Part shown: in pieces, positions 18,672-27,643 of the stretch
Numbering within the stretch: the stretch's first letter is position 1
Layout: each line of letters opens with the position of its first letter
Assembly: GCF_000716595.1 (NCBI RefSeq)
Contig: NZ_JNXC01000002.1
Location: forward strand, 1-64,000
DNA from: Saccharothrix sp. NRRL B-16314
GTDB taxonomy: Bacteria > Actinomycetota > Actinomycetes > Mycobacteriales > Pseudonocardiaceae
Direction: 5' to 3'
Length of the DNA: 64,000 nt
The notes under the pieces: generated by a model
Told to the model about the DNA's origin: nothing
The model's database searches: none
The model's input: the letters and a program-made list of their open reading frames with translations, nothing else
Made by a program: the position numbers and the translations under genes

Positions 18672-20165
18672 ATGAGTGAACGTCGCACTGACGCACGCCT
18701 TTCACGCCTCGCCGCGGCCGAGGCACTCGACCGGCACCAGTGGCCGGAGCACGCGAACAACGGGGAGGAAGGCGACTACCCGTACGTCGCCAACTACTCC
18801 AAGGGCCTGCCGCACGACAAGGTCGGCGAGGTCCAGTCCGAGGCCTACAACACGATGTTGCGCGCCTTGGCGACCGGGCGGTCCGAGGACTTCGAGCGCA
18901 TCCCGCTCGACCAGGGCACCCGGTTCACCAACCCGCAGTCCGGCCTGGCGTTCGACCTGGAGGGCCCGGACGCGCAGTCGCTGGCCATGCCGCCCGCGCC
19001 GCGCATCGACAGCCCGCGCAACTCGGCCGAGATGGTCGAGCTGTACTGGATGGCGCTGACCAGGGACGTCCCGTTCACCGCGTACGACACCGACCCGCTG
19101 ATCGCGGAAGCGGCGGACGAGTTGTCGCGGTTGAGCGACTACCGGGCGCCGAAGGTCGGCGGGCGGGTCACGCCCGACACGATCTTCCGCGGCCACGCCA
19201 GGGGTGACCTGCGGGGACCGTTCCTGTCGCAGTTCCTGCTGCGCGACATCCAGTACGGCACGCTGCGCATCCCGCAGCTGCACGACACCGTGCGGCCGGA
19301 CCGCGACTTCCTGACCGACTTCAAGGAGTGGCGGGCGGTGCAGGAGGGCGCCCGGGTGCCCGGCATCGAACGGGACCACGTCAACCGCCGGTACCTGCGC
19401 ACACCCCGTGACCTGGGCAACTACGTGCACTTCGACGCGTTGTACCAGGCGTACCTGAACGCGGCGCTGATCCTGCTCGACCTGGGCGCGCCGGTCGACA
19501 CCGGCAACCCGTACGAGCACTCGGTGAACCAGGTCGGCTTCGGCACCTACGGTGCGCCCCACCTGCTGTCGCTGGTGACGGAGGTGGCGACGAGGGCGTT
19601 GAAGGCGGTGTGGTTCCAGAAGTGGTTCGTGCACCGGCGGCTGCGGCCGGAGGCCTTCGGCGGACGGGTCCACGCGCACCTGTCCGGGCTGCGCGACTAC
19701 GACATGATCGACCGCGAGGTGCTGGACTCGGAGGCGGTCAAGCTCACCCACGAGAAGCACGGGTCGTACCTGCTGCCGCAGGCGTTCCCGGAGGGCTCGC
19801 CGACGCACCCGTCGTACGGCTCGGGTCACGCGACCGTCGCGGGGGCGTGCGTCACGGTGCTGAAGGCGTGGTTCGACGAGTCCTGGGTGCTGCCCAATCC
19901 CGTCGTGCCGAACGCCGACGGCACGGCCCTGGTCCCGTACACGGGTGGCGACGCGCTCACCGTCGGCGGCGAGTTGGACAAGGTCGCGGCGAACATCGCG
20001 ACCGGCCGGAACATGGCGGGCGTGCACTGGCGGTCCGACTTCACCGAGTCCGTGCGGCTCGGCGAGTCGGTCGGCATCGGCATCCTGCGGGACCACGTGC
20101 GGGTCGGCCACGAGGACGCCTCGTTCGGGCTGACGCGGTTCGACGGTCGTCGCGTGACCATCTGA
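18672..20165 (+). CDS. Vanadium-dependent haloperoxidase (PAP2 superfamily)
   Basis: 497-residue protein of the vanadium bromoperoxidase/PAP2 group. Vanadate-site motifs are in order: KWFVHRRLRPEAF (Lys and Arg, ~residues 315-328), PTHPSYGSGHATV (catalytic His after Ser-Gly, ~378-390) and GRNMAGVHWRSD (Arg and the vanadium-ligating His, ~445-456). These are closer to the algal bromoperoxidase pattern than to the Streptomyces NapH type. Such enzymes oxidise halide with H2O2 to hypohalous acid or halogenate organic substrates. No signal peptide is seen. ATG at 18672 follows GGGGGAGAACC. It is a lineage-specific insertion after sigA. A phosphatase function cannot be excluded. Confidence 0.88.
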   Translation: MSERRTDARLSRLAAAEALDRHQWPEHANNGEEGDYPYVANYSKGLPHDKVGEVQSEAYNTMLRALATGRSEDFERIPLDQGTRFTNPQSGLAFDLEGPDAQSLAMPPAPRIDSPRNSAEMVELYWMALTRDVPFTAYDTDPLIAEAADELSRLSDYRAPKVGGRVTPDTIFRGHARGDLRGPFLSQFLLRDIQYGTLRIPQLHDTVRPDRDFLTDFKEWRAVQEGARVPGIERDHVNRRYLRTPRDLGNYVHFDALYQAYLNAALILLDLGAPVDTGNPYEHSVNQVGFGTYGAPHLLSLVTEVATRALKAVWFQKWFVHRRLRPEAFGGRVHAHLSGLRDYDMIDREVLDSEAVKLTHEKHGSYLLPQAFPEGSPTHPSYGSGHATVAGACVTVLKAWFDESWVLPNPVVPNADGTALVPYTGGDALTVGGELDKVAANIATGRNMAGVHWRSDFTESVRLGESVGIGILRDHVRVGHEDASFGLTRFDGRRVTI

Positions 20166-20589
20166 CGGGTGGGGGAAAGGATCGTGAACCGGCCGATCGT
20201 GTCCTGATCGTGTCCGGATCGTGGAATCGGGAGCCGTGTTCGCTCTGGGCTGACCAAAGTGTTACCGATCACAGCTCCGACCCCCGGTGACCCACCTTTT
20301 GGCCCAACGAGTGTGCGTCCAACGCCGTATCAGCAGGTCATGAAACCGTTGCCACGACAGCGGAACGTGAGCACGGACCGTTCGATCCGGTGGAACCCAG
20401 AGGTTCGGACCACTCCGACGCCGGGTAAATGACGAGTGACGCGGGTCGCCACGGTCAGGGGAACACTGACTTCCGCCCGAACGTCTGCAAGAGTGAAGGC
20501 AGCGAACACGGCGCACCCGCCAGATGCGAAGTGGTCGCAGCTAGGTGTGAGGGCACCGATCCCCGGTGCCGGGACGGAGGGAGATTTCC
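20166..20589. other. Intergenic region upstream of the DUF7455 gene
   Basis: About 420 bp without a credible gene. Near 20195-20225 there is a short direct repeat based on GATCGTG(TCC). A TAAATG hexamer near 20425 is a possible -10, leaving a leader of ~150 bases before the strong site GGAGGGAG at 20576-20583. No riboswitch was recognised. Confidence 0.35.
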
Positions 20590-20769
20590 ATGACTACGAC
20601 GCTCACCCGCCCCGCGTTGACCGCTGCCGACCGCTGCGACCGCTGCGGGGCTGCTGCCCAGGTTCGCGCCGTGCTCCCCTCCGGGGGCGAGTTGCTGTTC
20701 TGCGGGCACCACGCCCGTGAGCACAGCACCAAGCTGCGCGAACTCGCTGCCGAGCTGCAGCAGGGCTGA
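20590..20769 (+). CDS. DUF7455 small zinc-ribbon-like protein
   Basis: 59-residue protein starting MTTTLTRPALT. It contains CDRCGAAA and, after a beta-hairpin (RAVLPSGGELLFC), CGHHARE, so Cys and His residues are placed as in a one-ribbon zinc protein. Actinobacterial genomes usually carry this gene close to the principal sigma factor gene. Function is unknown. ATG at 20590 follows GGAGGGAGATTTCC. An upstream in-frame start at 20566 is less likely. Confidence 0.88.
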   Translation: MTTTLTRPALTAADRCDRCGAAAQVRAVLPSGGELLFCGHHAREHSTKLRELAAELQQG

Positions 20770-20774
20770 CCACC

Positions 20775-20840
20775 ACGAGCCCTGACTGGGCTCGTAGCAC
20801 CCTAGCCGTCCGGGGCGGGGATCCGAGAGGGTCCCCGCCC
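20775..20840 (+). terminator. Two consecutive hairpins after the DUF7455 gene
   Basis: The first hairpin is ACGAGCCC (20775-20782) and GGGCTCGT (20788-20795) with a five-base loop. The second is GGGCGGGGA (20813-20821) and TCCCCGCCC (20832-20840), then CCCTGCATTTTCC. Both start within 75 bases of the stop codon. Confidence 0.75.
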
Positions 20841-20914
20841 CCCTGCATTTTCCTGGGCCGTCTGAAGGCTTCCCGACGCCGGCGGACGTTGACGCGGAGT
20901 CCGTTGCACGCCAC

Positions 20915-21005
20915 GGAGAGTCGCGGTGCTGGAGTCGCGGTGCGGGAAGTCGCGGTGCAGGGAGCTGCGGGGCACGGAGCAGCAGGGCACGGAGCTGCGG
21001 TGCCG
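20915..21005. repeat. Degenerate short tandem repeat
   Basis: Roughly six imperfect copies of a 14-16 base unit with core GAGTCGCGGTGC / GGAGCTGCGG lie between the DUF7455 terminators and the 3' end of the ROK regulator gene. No function is evident; it looks like slippage-generated sequence. Confidence 0.55.
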
Positions 21006-21006
21006 C

Positions 21007-22179
21007 TCAGACCTCGCCGAGCACGGGCTCGAAGGCGAGTTCGGCGGCGCCGATCAGCTTGGCGTCACGGCCCAACGGCGACGAGACGATGCGGGTGCCG
21101 CCGACGGCGCGGGACACCAGGGATCGCTTCTGCACGGTGCGCCGGAGCTGGTCGACCATGGACTCGGGCAGCGCGGTGAACAGGTCGCCCAGCACCACCA
21201 GTTCCGGTCCCAGCATGTTGACCACGGTGACCAGGCCCATGGCCAGCCACTCGGTGAACTCGCCGAGCCGGTGCGCCACGCTGTCCGGCGACCCGGCCAA
21301 CGACCGCAGCTCGGCCACCACGGTGCCGCGCGGCGAGTCCTCGGGCAGGGACAGCGCACGGCAGAGCGCGGCCTCGCCGACTTCGGTCTCCCAGCAGCCC
21401 TGACAGCCGCAGTAGCAACGCCTGCCGCCGGGGCGCACGACCATGTGCCCCAGCTCGCCCACGTAGCCGCCGGTGCCGCGCAACGGCTGGCCGTTGGAGA
21501 TCACGCCGCCGCCGATGCCGACGTCGGCCGAGATGTAGACCACGTCGGACGACTGGCGGGCCGCGCCGCGCACGTGTTCCGCCAGTGCCCCCAGCTCGGC
21601 GTCGTTGCCGACCTGGACGGGCACCTTGAGCACCGACGACAGCCGTTCGCCCAGCGCCACGTCGGTCCAGTGCAGGTTGGGCGCCTCGTGCACGAGCCCG
21701 TCCGCACGCCGGACCACGCCGGGCACGGAGACTCCGACACCGACTGCTTGCACGTCGAGCTCGTCGGCGAGGAGCTTCGCCGAGTCGGCGACGTGCGTGA
21801 TCACCTCGCCGGGGTCGCGGGACCGGTGGTGCAGGTTCCACGAGTCCCGGCCGAGGATGTCCCCGCCGAGGCCCACCATGGCCATCGCCACCTGCTCGAC
21901 GCGGACGTCGATGGCCATCACGACCGCGGCGTGCGGCTGCGGCAGCACGAGCAGGGACGGGCGGCCCGCGCCGGAGCGCTGGGCCGGCACGCGCTCGGCC
22001 ACCACCCCGGACTCGGCCAGGCCGTCCACCAGGGCCTTGATCGTGCTGCGGTTGAGACCGAGCTCAGCCGCCAGCGACGCCCTGGTGGACGGGCCGTCCA
22101 CGTGCAGCCGGCGCAGCAGCGCCGTGCGGTTGTGCCTGCGGACCTCGTCGGGTCGTGCTCCCGCGGTCGGTGTGCTCAC
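21007..22179 (-). CDS. ROK-family transcriptional regulator (XylR/NagC type)
   Basis: 390-residue repressor. A winged helix-turn-helix occupies residues ~15-70 (STRASLAAELGLNRSTIKALVDGL). The ROK sugar-kinase-like domain follows with VGVSVPGVV, YISADVGIGGGV, the zinc-binding GHMVVRPGGRRCYCGCQGCWE (CxCGxxGC) and GPELVVLGD. It is the last gene of a leftward operon; its GTG at 22179 lies one base beyond the permease stop. It probably senses the imported sugar and represses the binding-protein promoter. An inverted repeat at 25704-25718 is a candidate operator. Confidence 0.92.
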   Translation of the reverse strand: MSTPTAGARPDEVRRHNRTALLRRLHVDGPSTRASLAAELGLNRSTIKALVDGLAESGVVAERVPAQRSGAGRPSLLVLPQPHAAVVMAIDVRVEQVAMAMVGLGGDILGRDSWNLHHRSRDPGEVITHVADSAKLLADELDVQAVGVGVSVPGVVRRADGLVHEAPNLHWTDVALGERLSSVLKVPVQVGNDAELGALAEHVRGAARQSSDVVYISADVGIGGGVISNGQPLRGTGGYVGELGHMVVRPGGRRCYCGCQGCWETEVGEAALCRALSLPEDSPRGTVVAELRSLAGSPDSVAHRLGEFTEWLAMGLVTVVNMLGPELVVLGDLFTALPESMVDQLRRTVQKRSLVSRAVGGTRIVSSPLGRDAKLIGAAELAFEPVLGEV

Positions 22180-22180
22180 G

Positions 22181-23614
22181 TCAGCGGACGGTGGTGGCCG
22201 CCCGGCGGCGGGACAGCGCGTCGACGCTCGCGGCGAGCAGCAGGACGAGGCCGGTCACGATGAACACCACGGCGGCGGGCTGCTTGAGCAGGCCCATGCC
22301 GTTCTGGATGATCGCGAGCACCGCGCCACCGATGACCGCGTCGCGCAGCTTGCCCTTGCCGCCGAACAGCGACGTGCCGCCGATCACGGCCGCGCCGACC
22401 GCCATCAGCAGCGTGTTGCCGCCACCGGCGTTCGGGTCGACCGAGCCGACCTTCGACGAGTAGACGATCGCGCCGATGGCCGCCAGCGTGGAGGCGATCA
22501 CGAACACGCTCATCCGGATCTGCGCCACGTTGATGCCGGCGCGGCGGGCCGCTTCCTTGTTGCCGCCGACGGCGTAGACGTGCCGGCCGTAGCGGGTGCG
22601 TTCGAGCACGAACGTGCCGATGACCAGCAGCACGAGCACGATCGGCACCACGAACGGCACGCCCGTGATCACCACGACGCTGCTCTGCGAGCGGTTCAGC
22701 GTCAACGCGTAGGTGGCGACCGCGGCCAGCAGCACGACCGCGCCGACCTTGGCCAGCACCATCGGGGTGGGCGACGCGACCAGGCCGCGGCGCAGCCGGC
22801 TGAAGTGGCGGCCGAGCACGACCGCCGCGTAGCCGCCGGTCGCGAGGACGAACAGCGCCCACGAGCCCGCGGTGCTCAGGTTGCCGTTGGCCACGTTGAA
22901 CAGCGTGTCGTCGTTCAGGCCGAGCGTGCCGCCCTGACCGATGAACTGGAGGATGACGCCGCCCCAGGCCAGGAACAGCGCCAGGGTCACGACGAACGAC
23001 GGGATGCCGACGCGGGCGACGAGGAAGCCGGTGATGGAGCCGATGGCGGCACCGACGCAGACGGCCAGCAGCATCTCGACCCACGCGTTGGCCGGCACGC
23101 CGAACAGTGCGATGCCCAGCGCCACCAGCGACAGCGCCGTGCCCGCCCAGATCCGCATCATGGCCGCGAACACGGCGGCCAGCACGAGGATGCCGCAGAA
23201 CAGGTAGAAGACGGTGTCGCCCATGCCGCCGAGCAGGTTGCCGCCCTTGACCAGGTGCAGCGCCATCACCGAGGCGCACACACCGGACGCGGTGCCGGCG
23301 GACAGGTCGATCTCGCCCAGGAGCAGGACGAACACCAGGCCCATCGCGATGATCACGACGCTCGCGCCCTGGGCGAGCAGGTTCGCGATGTTGCCGAGGG
23401 TCAGGAAGGTGTCGGCCAGCGAGCTGAACACGATGAGCAGCACGATCACGCCGAGCAGCGCGGGCAGGGAGCCCAGTTCGCCGCCGCGCAGTCGGGCCAC
23501 GTAGTCGCGCGCCGCCTCACCGGTGGACTGGGAGGTGGTGTCGATGCCGAAGTCGGAGATTGCGGCGCCCTGCGGGGTGTCCTGCGGGGACGTCTCGCTG
23601 GTGGTCTTGGACAT
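22181..23614 (-). CDS. Sugar ABC transporter permease (XylH type)
   Basis: 477-residue integral membrane protein of the CUT2 (ribose/xylose) permease family, with 12-14 hydrophobic segments after a ~45-residue polar N-terminus. The longer XylH-type length and MGLVFVLLLGEIDLSAGT, with GGxSLFGGKG-like sequence near the C-terminus (VIGGTSLFGGKG), are typical. ATG at 23614 has GAGGAA seven bases upstream. An ATG at 23671 that overlaps the ATPase stop (TGATG) is possible but lacks a binding site. It probably imports a pentose or related monosaccharide together with the two genes before it. Confidence 0.92.
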   Translation of the reverse strand: MSKTTSETSPQDTPQGAAISDFGIDTTSQSTGEAARDYVARLRGGELGSLPALLGVIVLLIVFSSLADTFLTLGNIANLLAQGASVVIIAMGLVFVLLLGEIDLSAGTASGVCASVMALHLVKGGNLLGGMGDTVFYLFCGILVLAAVFAAMMRIWAGTALSLVALGIALFGVPANAWVEMLLAVCVGAAIGSITGFLVARVGIPSFVVTLALFLAWGGVILQFIGQGGTLGLNDDTLFNVANGNLSTAGSWALFVLATGGYAAVVLGRHFSRLRRGLVASPTPMVLAKVGAVVLLAAVATYALTLNRSQSSVVVITGVPFVVPIVLVLLVIGTFVLERTRYGRHVYAVGGNKEAARRAGINVAQIRMSVFVIASTLAAIGAIVYSSKVGSVDPNAGGGNTLLMAVGAAVIGGTSLFGGKGKLRDAVIGGAVLAIIQNGMGLLKQPAAVVFIVTGLVLLLAASVDALSRRRAATTVR

Positions 23615-23670
23615 GCTGCGTTCCTCGTCGTGGGGTGCTTGGCCGGGCGGGCGGCCGTCACTGGCGGACA

Positions 23671-24444
23671 TCAGATGGTGGCGGTCTCGGGGCGGGCGAT
23701 GCCCAGGTCCCCGGAGCGCCCGGCGGTGATCAGCTCGACCACCTGGCCGTGGGTGACGTCCTTGGTGTTCACCTCGGCTGCCATCCGGCCGAGGTAGAGG
23801 CACGCGATGCGGTCCGCGACCTCGAACACGTCGTTCATGTTGTGGCTGATCAGCACCACGCCCAGGCCCTGCTCGGCGAGTCGCCGGACCAGGTCGAGGA
23901 CCTGGCGGGTCTGCGCGACGCCCAGCGCCGCGGTCGGCTCGTCCAGCAGCACGACCTTGCTGTTCCAGAGCACGGCCTTGGCGATGGCGACGGTCTGGCG
24001 CTGCCCACCGGACAGCGACGCGACCTGCGTGCGCACCGACTTGACCGTGCGGACCGAGAGCGAGGTCAGGGTCGTGCGGGCGGCCTGCTCCATGTCGGCT
24101 TCGTTGAGCATGCCGAGCTTGCCGCGTTCCCGGCCGAGGAACATGTTCTGGACGATGTCGAGGTTGTCGCACAGCGCGAGGTCCTGGTAGACGACCTCGA
24201 TGCCCAGGTTCGCGGCGTCGCGCGGCCCGTGGATGTGCACTTCGTCGCCGTTGAACAGGACCTGACCGGAGTCGGTCGGGTGGATGCCCGCGATGCACTT
24301 GACCAACGTCGACTTGCCCGCGCCGTTGTCGCCGACGAGGGCGGTGACCTGGCCGGGGTGCACGTCGAAGTCGATGTCGTGCAGGACGTGCACGGGACCG
24401 AAACTCTTGTTGATGCCGCGAAGTTCGAGGATCGGCTCGCTCAC
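23671..24444 (-). CDS. Sugar ABC transporter ATP-binding protein (single-domain, XylG/FrcA-like)
   Basis: 257-residue ATPase with one nucleotide-binding domain: Walker A GDNGAGKST (~residues 38-46), Q-loop YQDLAL, signature LSGGQRQTVAIA, Walker B VVLLDEP and switch His ISHNMNDV. Ribose-type CUT2 ATPases usually carry two fused domains. This shorter FrcA-like kind works as a homodimer. GTG at 24444 has GGAGGAAA seven bases upstream. It energises import by the permease at 22181-23614. Confidence 0.93.
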   Translation of the reverse strand: MSEPILELRGINKSFGPVHVLHDIDFDVHPGQVTALVGDNGAGKSTLVKCIAGIHPTDSGQVLFNGDEVHIHGPRDAANLGIEVVYQDLALCDNLDIVQNMFLGRERGKLGMLNEADMEQAARTTLTSLSVRTVKSVRTQVASLSGGQRQTVAIAKAVLWNSKVVLLDEPTAALGVAQTRQVLDLVRRLAEQGLGVVLISHNMNDVFEVADRIACLYLGRMAAEVNTKDVTHGQVVELITAGRSGDLGIARPETATI

Positions 24445-24490
24445 TGGATTTCCTCCGTCTAACCCTTTTTTGCCCCACACACGGGTGGGC

Positions 24491-24531
24491 GCGCCGAGGC
24501 GGGGTGCGTCTCCCACACCCCGCCCCGGCGC
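24491..24531 (-). other. Intercistronic hairpin between binding-protein and ATPase genes
   Basis: GCGCCG-A-GGCGGGGTG (24491-24506) pairs with CACCCCGCC-C-CGGCGC (24516-24531) around a nine-base loop: 15 pairs with one mismatch. On the transcribed minus strand it follows the binding-protein stop by nine bases and has no T-tract. It is therefore more likely a 3'-end stabiliser or partial attenuator that keeps binding-protein mRNA in excess than a full terminator. Confidence 0.75.
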
Positions 24532-24539
24532 GAGCTGGA

Positions 24540-25673
24540 CTACTTGATGCCGAGCTCGGTGCAGACGGCGGCCAGGTCGCCGGCGCAGATCTCCGTCGCC
24601 TTGACGAAGCCCGCGTCCACGACCGTCTTGACCTTGTCCTTGGTGATCAGCTGAGCGGGCAGCAGGACCGACTTGACGTCGCGGTTGCCCTTGGTGTCCT
24701 TGGTGACGCCGGTGGCCAGCTTGTCGGCCGCCGCCGTGTCGCCCTTGGCCAGCGCCGCGGCCAGCTTGGCGGTCGCCTCGGCCTGCTCGTTGATCGGCTT
24801 GAACACGGTCATGAACTGGTCGCCGCGCAGGATGGCCTGGAGGCCCTCCGGGGTGGCGTCCTGGCCCGTGACCGGGACCTTGCCGTTCAGGCCGTACTTC
24901 TTCAGCACGGTGATGACCGCACCCGCGAGGCCGTCGTTGGCGGCGACGACGCCGTCGACCTTCTGGCCGTTGCCGGTCAGGATCTGCTCGAAGGTGGTGC
25001 CACCCTTCTGGTTGTCCCAGTTGTCGATCGGCTGGGACTGGACCAGCTTGAGGTCGCCCGAGGCGTACTTGGGCTCCAGGACCTTCTTCTGGCCCTGGTG
25101 GAAGAGGGTGGCGTTGTTGTCGGTCGGCGCGCCCTCGATCTCGATGATCTCGGCCGGCTTCTTGCCCGGCGCGAGCGCGGCCAGGCCCTGGACCATGCCC
25201 TCGCCCTGGAGCTCGCCGACCTTCACGTTGTCGAACGAGACGTAGTACTTCGAGCTGCCGCCCAGGTTCAGCCGGTCGTAGTCGATGACCGGGATGCCCT
25301 GCGCCTCGGCCTTCTTCGCGACCGTCGCGCCGATCTCGCTGTTGGGCGTCGCGATGATCAGGACCTTGACCCCGGCGTTGATCATGCCGTCGGCGAGGGT
25401 GGAGAACTTCTGGACGTCGCCCTGGGCGTTCTGGATGTCGGCTTCGAGGCCTTCGGCCTTGAGCGCCTTCTCCAGCAGCGGCTTGTCGAAACCTTCCCAG
25501 CGTGCGGAACTGGCGGTCTCGGGGAGAATGACGCCGACCTTCGCGCCGCCCGAGCCGCTGTTCGTGTTGGTGTCCGTGGTGTTGCCACCGGTGGACGTGT
25601 TGGCGCCACATGCCGTCATGGCCACGGCGAGGCCGGTGCCAACGGCGATGAGAGCGAGGCTCTTGCTGCGCAT
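24540..25673 (-). CDS. Sugar ABC transporter substrate-binding lipoprotein (XylF type)
   Basis: 377-residue lipoprotein. A signal peptide with lipobox VAMTAC puts the mature N-terminal Cys at ~residue 22. A Thr/Asn/Gly/Ser linker follows, then a periplasmic-binding-protein type I domain (VGVILPETASSARWEGFDKP, VLIIATPNSE, GVVAANDGLAGAVI, GQDATPEGLQAIL). The pattern is that of XylF-like D-xylose binders. It is the first gene of the leftward operon binding protein-ATPase-permease-ROK. Cysteines near the C-terminus (ICAGDLAAVC) may form a disulfide. Confidence 0.93.
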   Translation of the reverse strand: MRSKSLALIAVGTGLAVAMTACGANTSTGGNTTDTNTNSGSGGAKVGVILPETASSARWEGFDKPLLEKALKAEGLEADIQNAQGDVQKFSTLADGMINAGVKVLIIATPNSEIGATVAKKAEAQGIPVIDYDRLNLGGSSKYYVSFDNVKVGELQGEGMVQGLAALAPGKKPAEIIEIEGAPTDNNATLFHQGQKKVLEPKYASGDLKLVQSQPIDNWDNQKGGTTFEQILTGNGQKVDGVVAANDGLAGAVITVLKKYGLNGKVPVTGQDATPEGLQAILRGDQFMTVFKPINEQAEATAKLAAALAKGDTAAADKLATGVTKDTKGNRDVKSVLLPAQLITKDKVKTVVDAGFVKATEICAGDLAAVCTELGIK

Positions 25674-25703
25674 CCGCCATCCCTTTCACGCAGAAGCGAA
25701 AAT

Positions 25704-25765
25704 GTTGTGGCGCACAACGTATGCCGGGACAGGCGGTGACCGGAAGCACACTTGACCGGTCAAGT
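25704..25765. promoter_or_regulatory. Candidate operator and promoter region of the sugar ABC operon
   Basis: Two dyads lie upstream of the binding-protein gene. GTTGT-GGCGC-ACAAC (25704-25718) is 30 bases before the ATG, a plausible ROK-repressor site. ACTTGACCGGTCAAGT (25750-25765) is a perfect 16-bp palindrome that contains TTGACC on both strands and so may combine a -35 element with an operator. Confidence 0.6.
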
Positions 25766-25840
25766 AGGCACGATGCGCTAACGACGAGGTAACCGAACGG
25801 TCATCTGACTACGCCTAATGTCGCAGTTGGCTACACCAGG

Positions 25841-27637
25841 TCACCAAGAGCGCAGCGTGGCGATGCGCTCTTCGAGCTGCTCGATGCTGGCCATCGCGGT
25901 CGGCGGACCCCCGCAGTACTCGCGCAGCTGGTTGTGGATCTTGCCGTGCGGCTTCTTGGTGCGGTGGTGGTGCATGGCCACCAGGGTGTTGAGCTCCTTG
26001 CGCAGCTGGGCCAGCCGTTCCTGCACGCCGGCCGCGCGGGCCGGTGCGGGCGGAGGCGGCGCGGCGACCGGGCGCTTGCCGGCCTCGACCAGCTGCTTCT
26101 CCTGCCGCTGCCGCAGCAGCGCGCGCACCTGATCGGGTTCCAGCAGACCCGGCAGGCCGAGGTACTCCTGCTCTTCGTCACTCCCCGCGAACGCCGCCGT
26201 GCCGAACGAGGAGCCGTCGTAAATCACCTGATCGAGTTCGGCCGACGCGCCGAGGGCGGTGAACGCCCGCTCCTCCTCGCCCGGCTCGTCCTTGACCTGG
26301 TTCGCCTGGGCCAGCAGCTCGTCGTCCCAGCCGTCCTTCTCGCGGTGCGGCTTGCCGAGCACGTGGTCGCGCTGCTGCTCCAGCTCGCTGGCCAGGCCGA
26401 GCAGGACGGGCACGCTGGGCACGAAGACGCTGGCCGTCTCGCCCTTGGCGCGCTGCCGCACGAACCGGCCGACGGCCTGGGCGAAGAACAGGGGCGTCGA
26501 CGCGCTGGTGGCGTACACGCCGACGGCCAGCCGCGGCACGTCCACGCCTTCCGACACCATCCGGACGGCGATCATCCACCGGTCCCGGGTGGCGCCGAAC
26601 TCGGCGATCCGGCCGGACGCCTTCGGGTCGTCGGACAGCACCAGGGTCGCGTCGTGGCCCGTGTGCCGCTTCAGGATCTCCGCGTAGGCCTTGGCCACGG
26701 TCTGGTCGGTGGCGATCACCAGGCCGCCCGCGTCCGGCATGCCGCCCTCGCGCAGCTGGGTCAGGCGCATGTCGGCGGCCTTGAGGACCGACGGCATCCA
26801 CTCCCCCGTCGGGTCCAGCGCCACCCGCCACGCCCGCGCGGTCTGCTCCTGCGTCAACGGCTCGCCGAGCCGCGCGGAGAACTCCTCCCCCGCGCTCGTC
26901 CGCCAGCTCGCCTCACCGGAGTAGGCGAGGAAGATCACCGGCCGGACCACGCCGTCGCGCAACGCGTCCGCGTAGCCGTAGGAGTGGTCCGAGCGGCTGC
27001 GCTGGACGCCGTCCGGGCCCGGTTCGTAGCTGACGAACGGGATCGGCGAGTCGTCCGAGCGGAACGGGGTTCCCGTCAGGCACAGCCGGCGCACGGCGGG
27101 CGTGAACGCCTCGCGGATCGCGTCGCCCCAGGACTTCGCGTCGCCGCCGTGGTGGATCTCGTCCAGCAGGACCAGCGTCTTGCGGTTCTCCGTGCGGACC
27201 CGGTGCAGCATCGGGTGCGCCGCGACCTGGGCGTACGTGAGGGCGACGCCGTGGTAGTCGCGGGACGTCACCGCGTTGGTGTTGCGGAAGTTCGAGTCGA
27301 TCGCGATGCCCACGTCGGCCGCCGCCTGCGACCACTGGTGCTTCAGGTGCTCGGTGGGGGCGACGATGGTGATCGCCTCGACCGTGCGGTCAGCCAGCAG
27401 TTCCGCCGCGACGCGCAGGCCGAACGTCGTCTTGCCGGCGCCGGGGGTCGCGACCGCGAGGAAGTCCTTGGGCTTCGCGGCCAGGTACTTGGTGAGGGCG
27501 CGCCGCTGCCAGGCGCGGAGGGGACGGGTCGTGGCGACTTGCGGTTGCGACAACCTCGAAACCCCTTCTGCGCTGATCAGCGGCGGTGCCCTGCGGGTGG
27601 TGCGGCGTCCGTGCGGCGCTGTTGCGGTGGTGGACAC
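25841..27637 (-). CDS. DEAD/DEAH-box superfamily 2 helicase
   Basis: 598-residue SF2 helicase. Motif I is ATPGAGKTTFG, motif II is LLDEIHHGG (DEIH), motif III-like is LCLTGTPFRSD, and the C-terminal RecA domain has MIAVRMVSEGVDVPRLAVG and QAVGRFVRQR (motif VI, Arg fingers). The architecture resembles XPB/restriction R-subunit type helicases. A C-terminal coiled-coil-like segment (QERLAQLRKELNTLV) ends the protein. GTG at 27637 with GAGGG seven bases upstream is preferred; an ATG at 27673 is an alternative. It is monocistronic. Substrate and process are unknown, most likely DNA repair. Confidence 0.88.
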   Translation of the reverse strand: MSTTATAPHGRRTTRRAPPLISAEGVSRLSQPQVATTRPLRAWQRRALTKYLAAKPKDFLAVATPGAGKTTFGLRVAAELLADRTVEAITIVAPTEHLKHQWSQAAADVGIAIDSNFRNTNAVTSRDYHGVALTYAQVAAHPMLHRVRTENRKTLVLLDEIHHGGDAKSWGDAIREAFTPAVRRLCLTGTPFRSDDSPIPFVSYEPGPDGVQRSRSDHSYGYADALRDGVVRPVIFLAYSGEASWRTSAGEEFSARLGEPLTQEQTARAWRVALDPTGEWMPSVLKAADMRLTQLREGGMPDAGGLVIATDQTVAKAYAEILKRHTGHDATLVLSDDPKASGRIAEFGATRDRWMIAVRMVSEGVDVPRLAVGVYATSASTPLFFAQAVGRFVRQRAKGETASVFVPSVPVLLGLASELEQQRDHVLGKPHREKDGWDDELLAQANQVKDEPGEEERAFTALGASAELDQVIYDGSSFGTAAFAGSDEEQEYLGLPGLLEPDQVRALLRQRQEKQLVEAGKRPVAAPPPPAPARAAGVQERLAQLRKELNTLVAMHHHRTKKPHGKIHNQLREYCGGPPTAMASIEQLEERIATLRSW

Positions 27638-27643
27638 GCAAAT

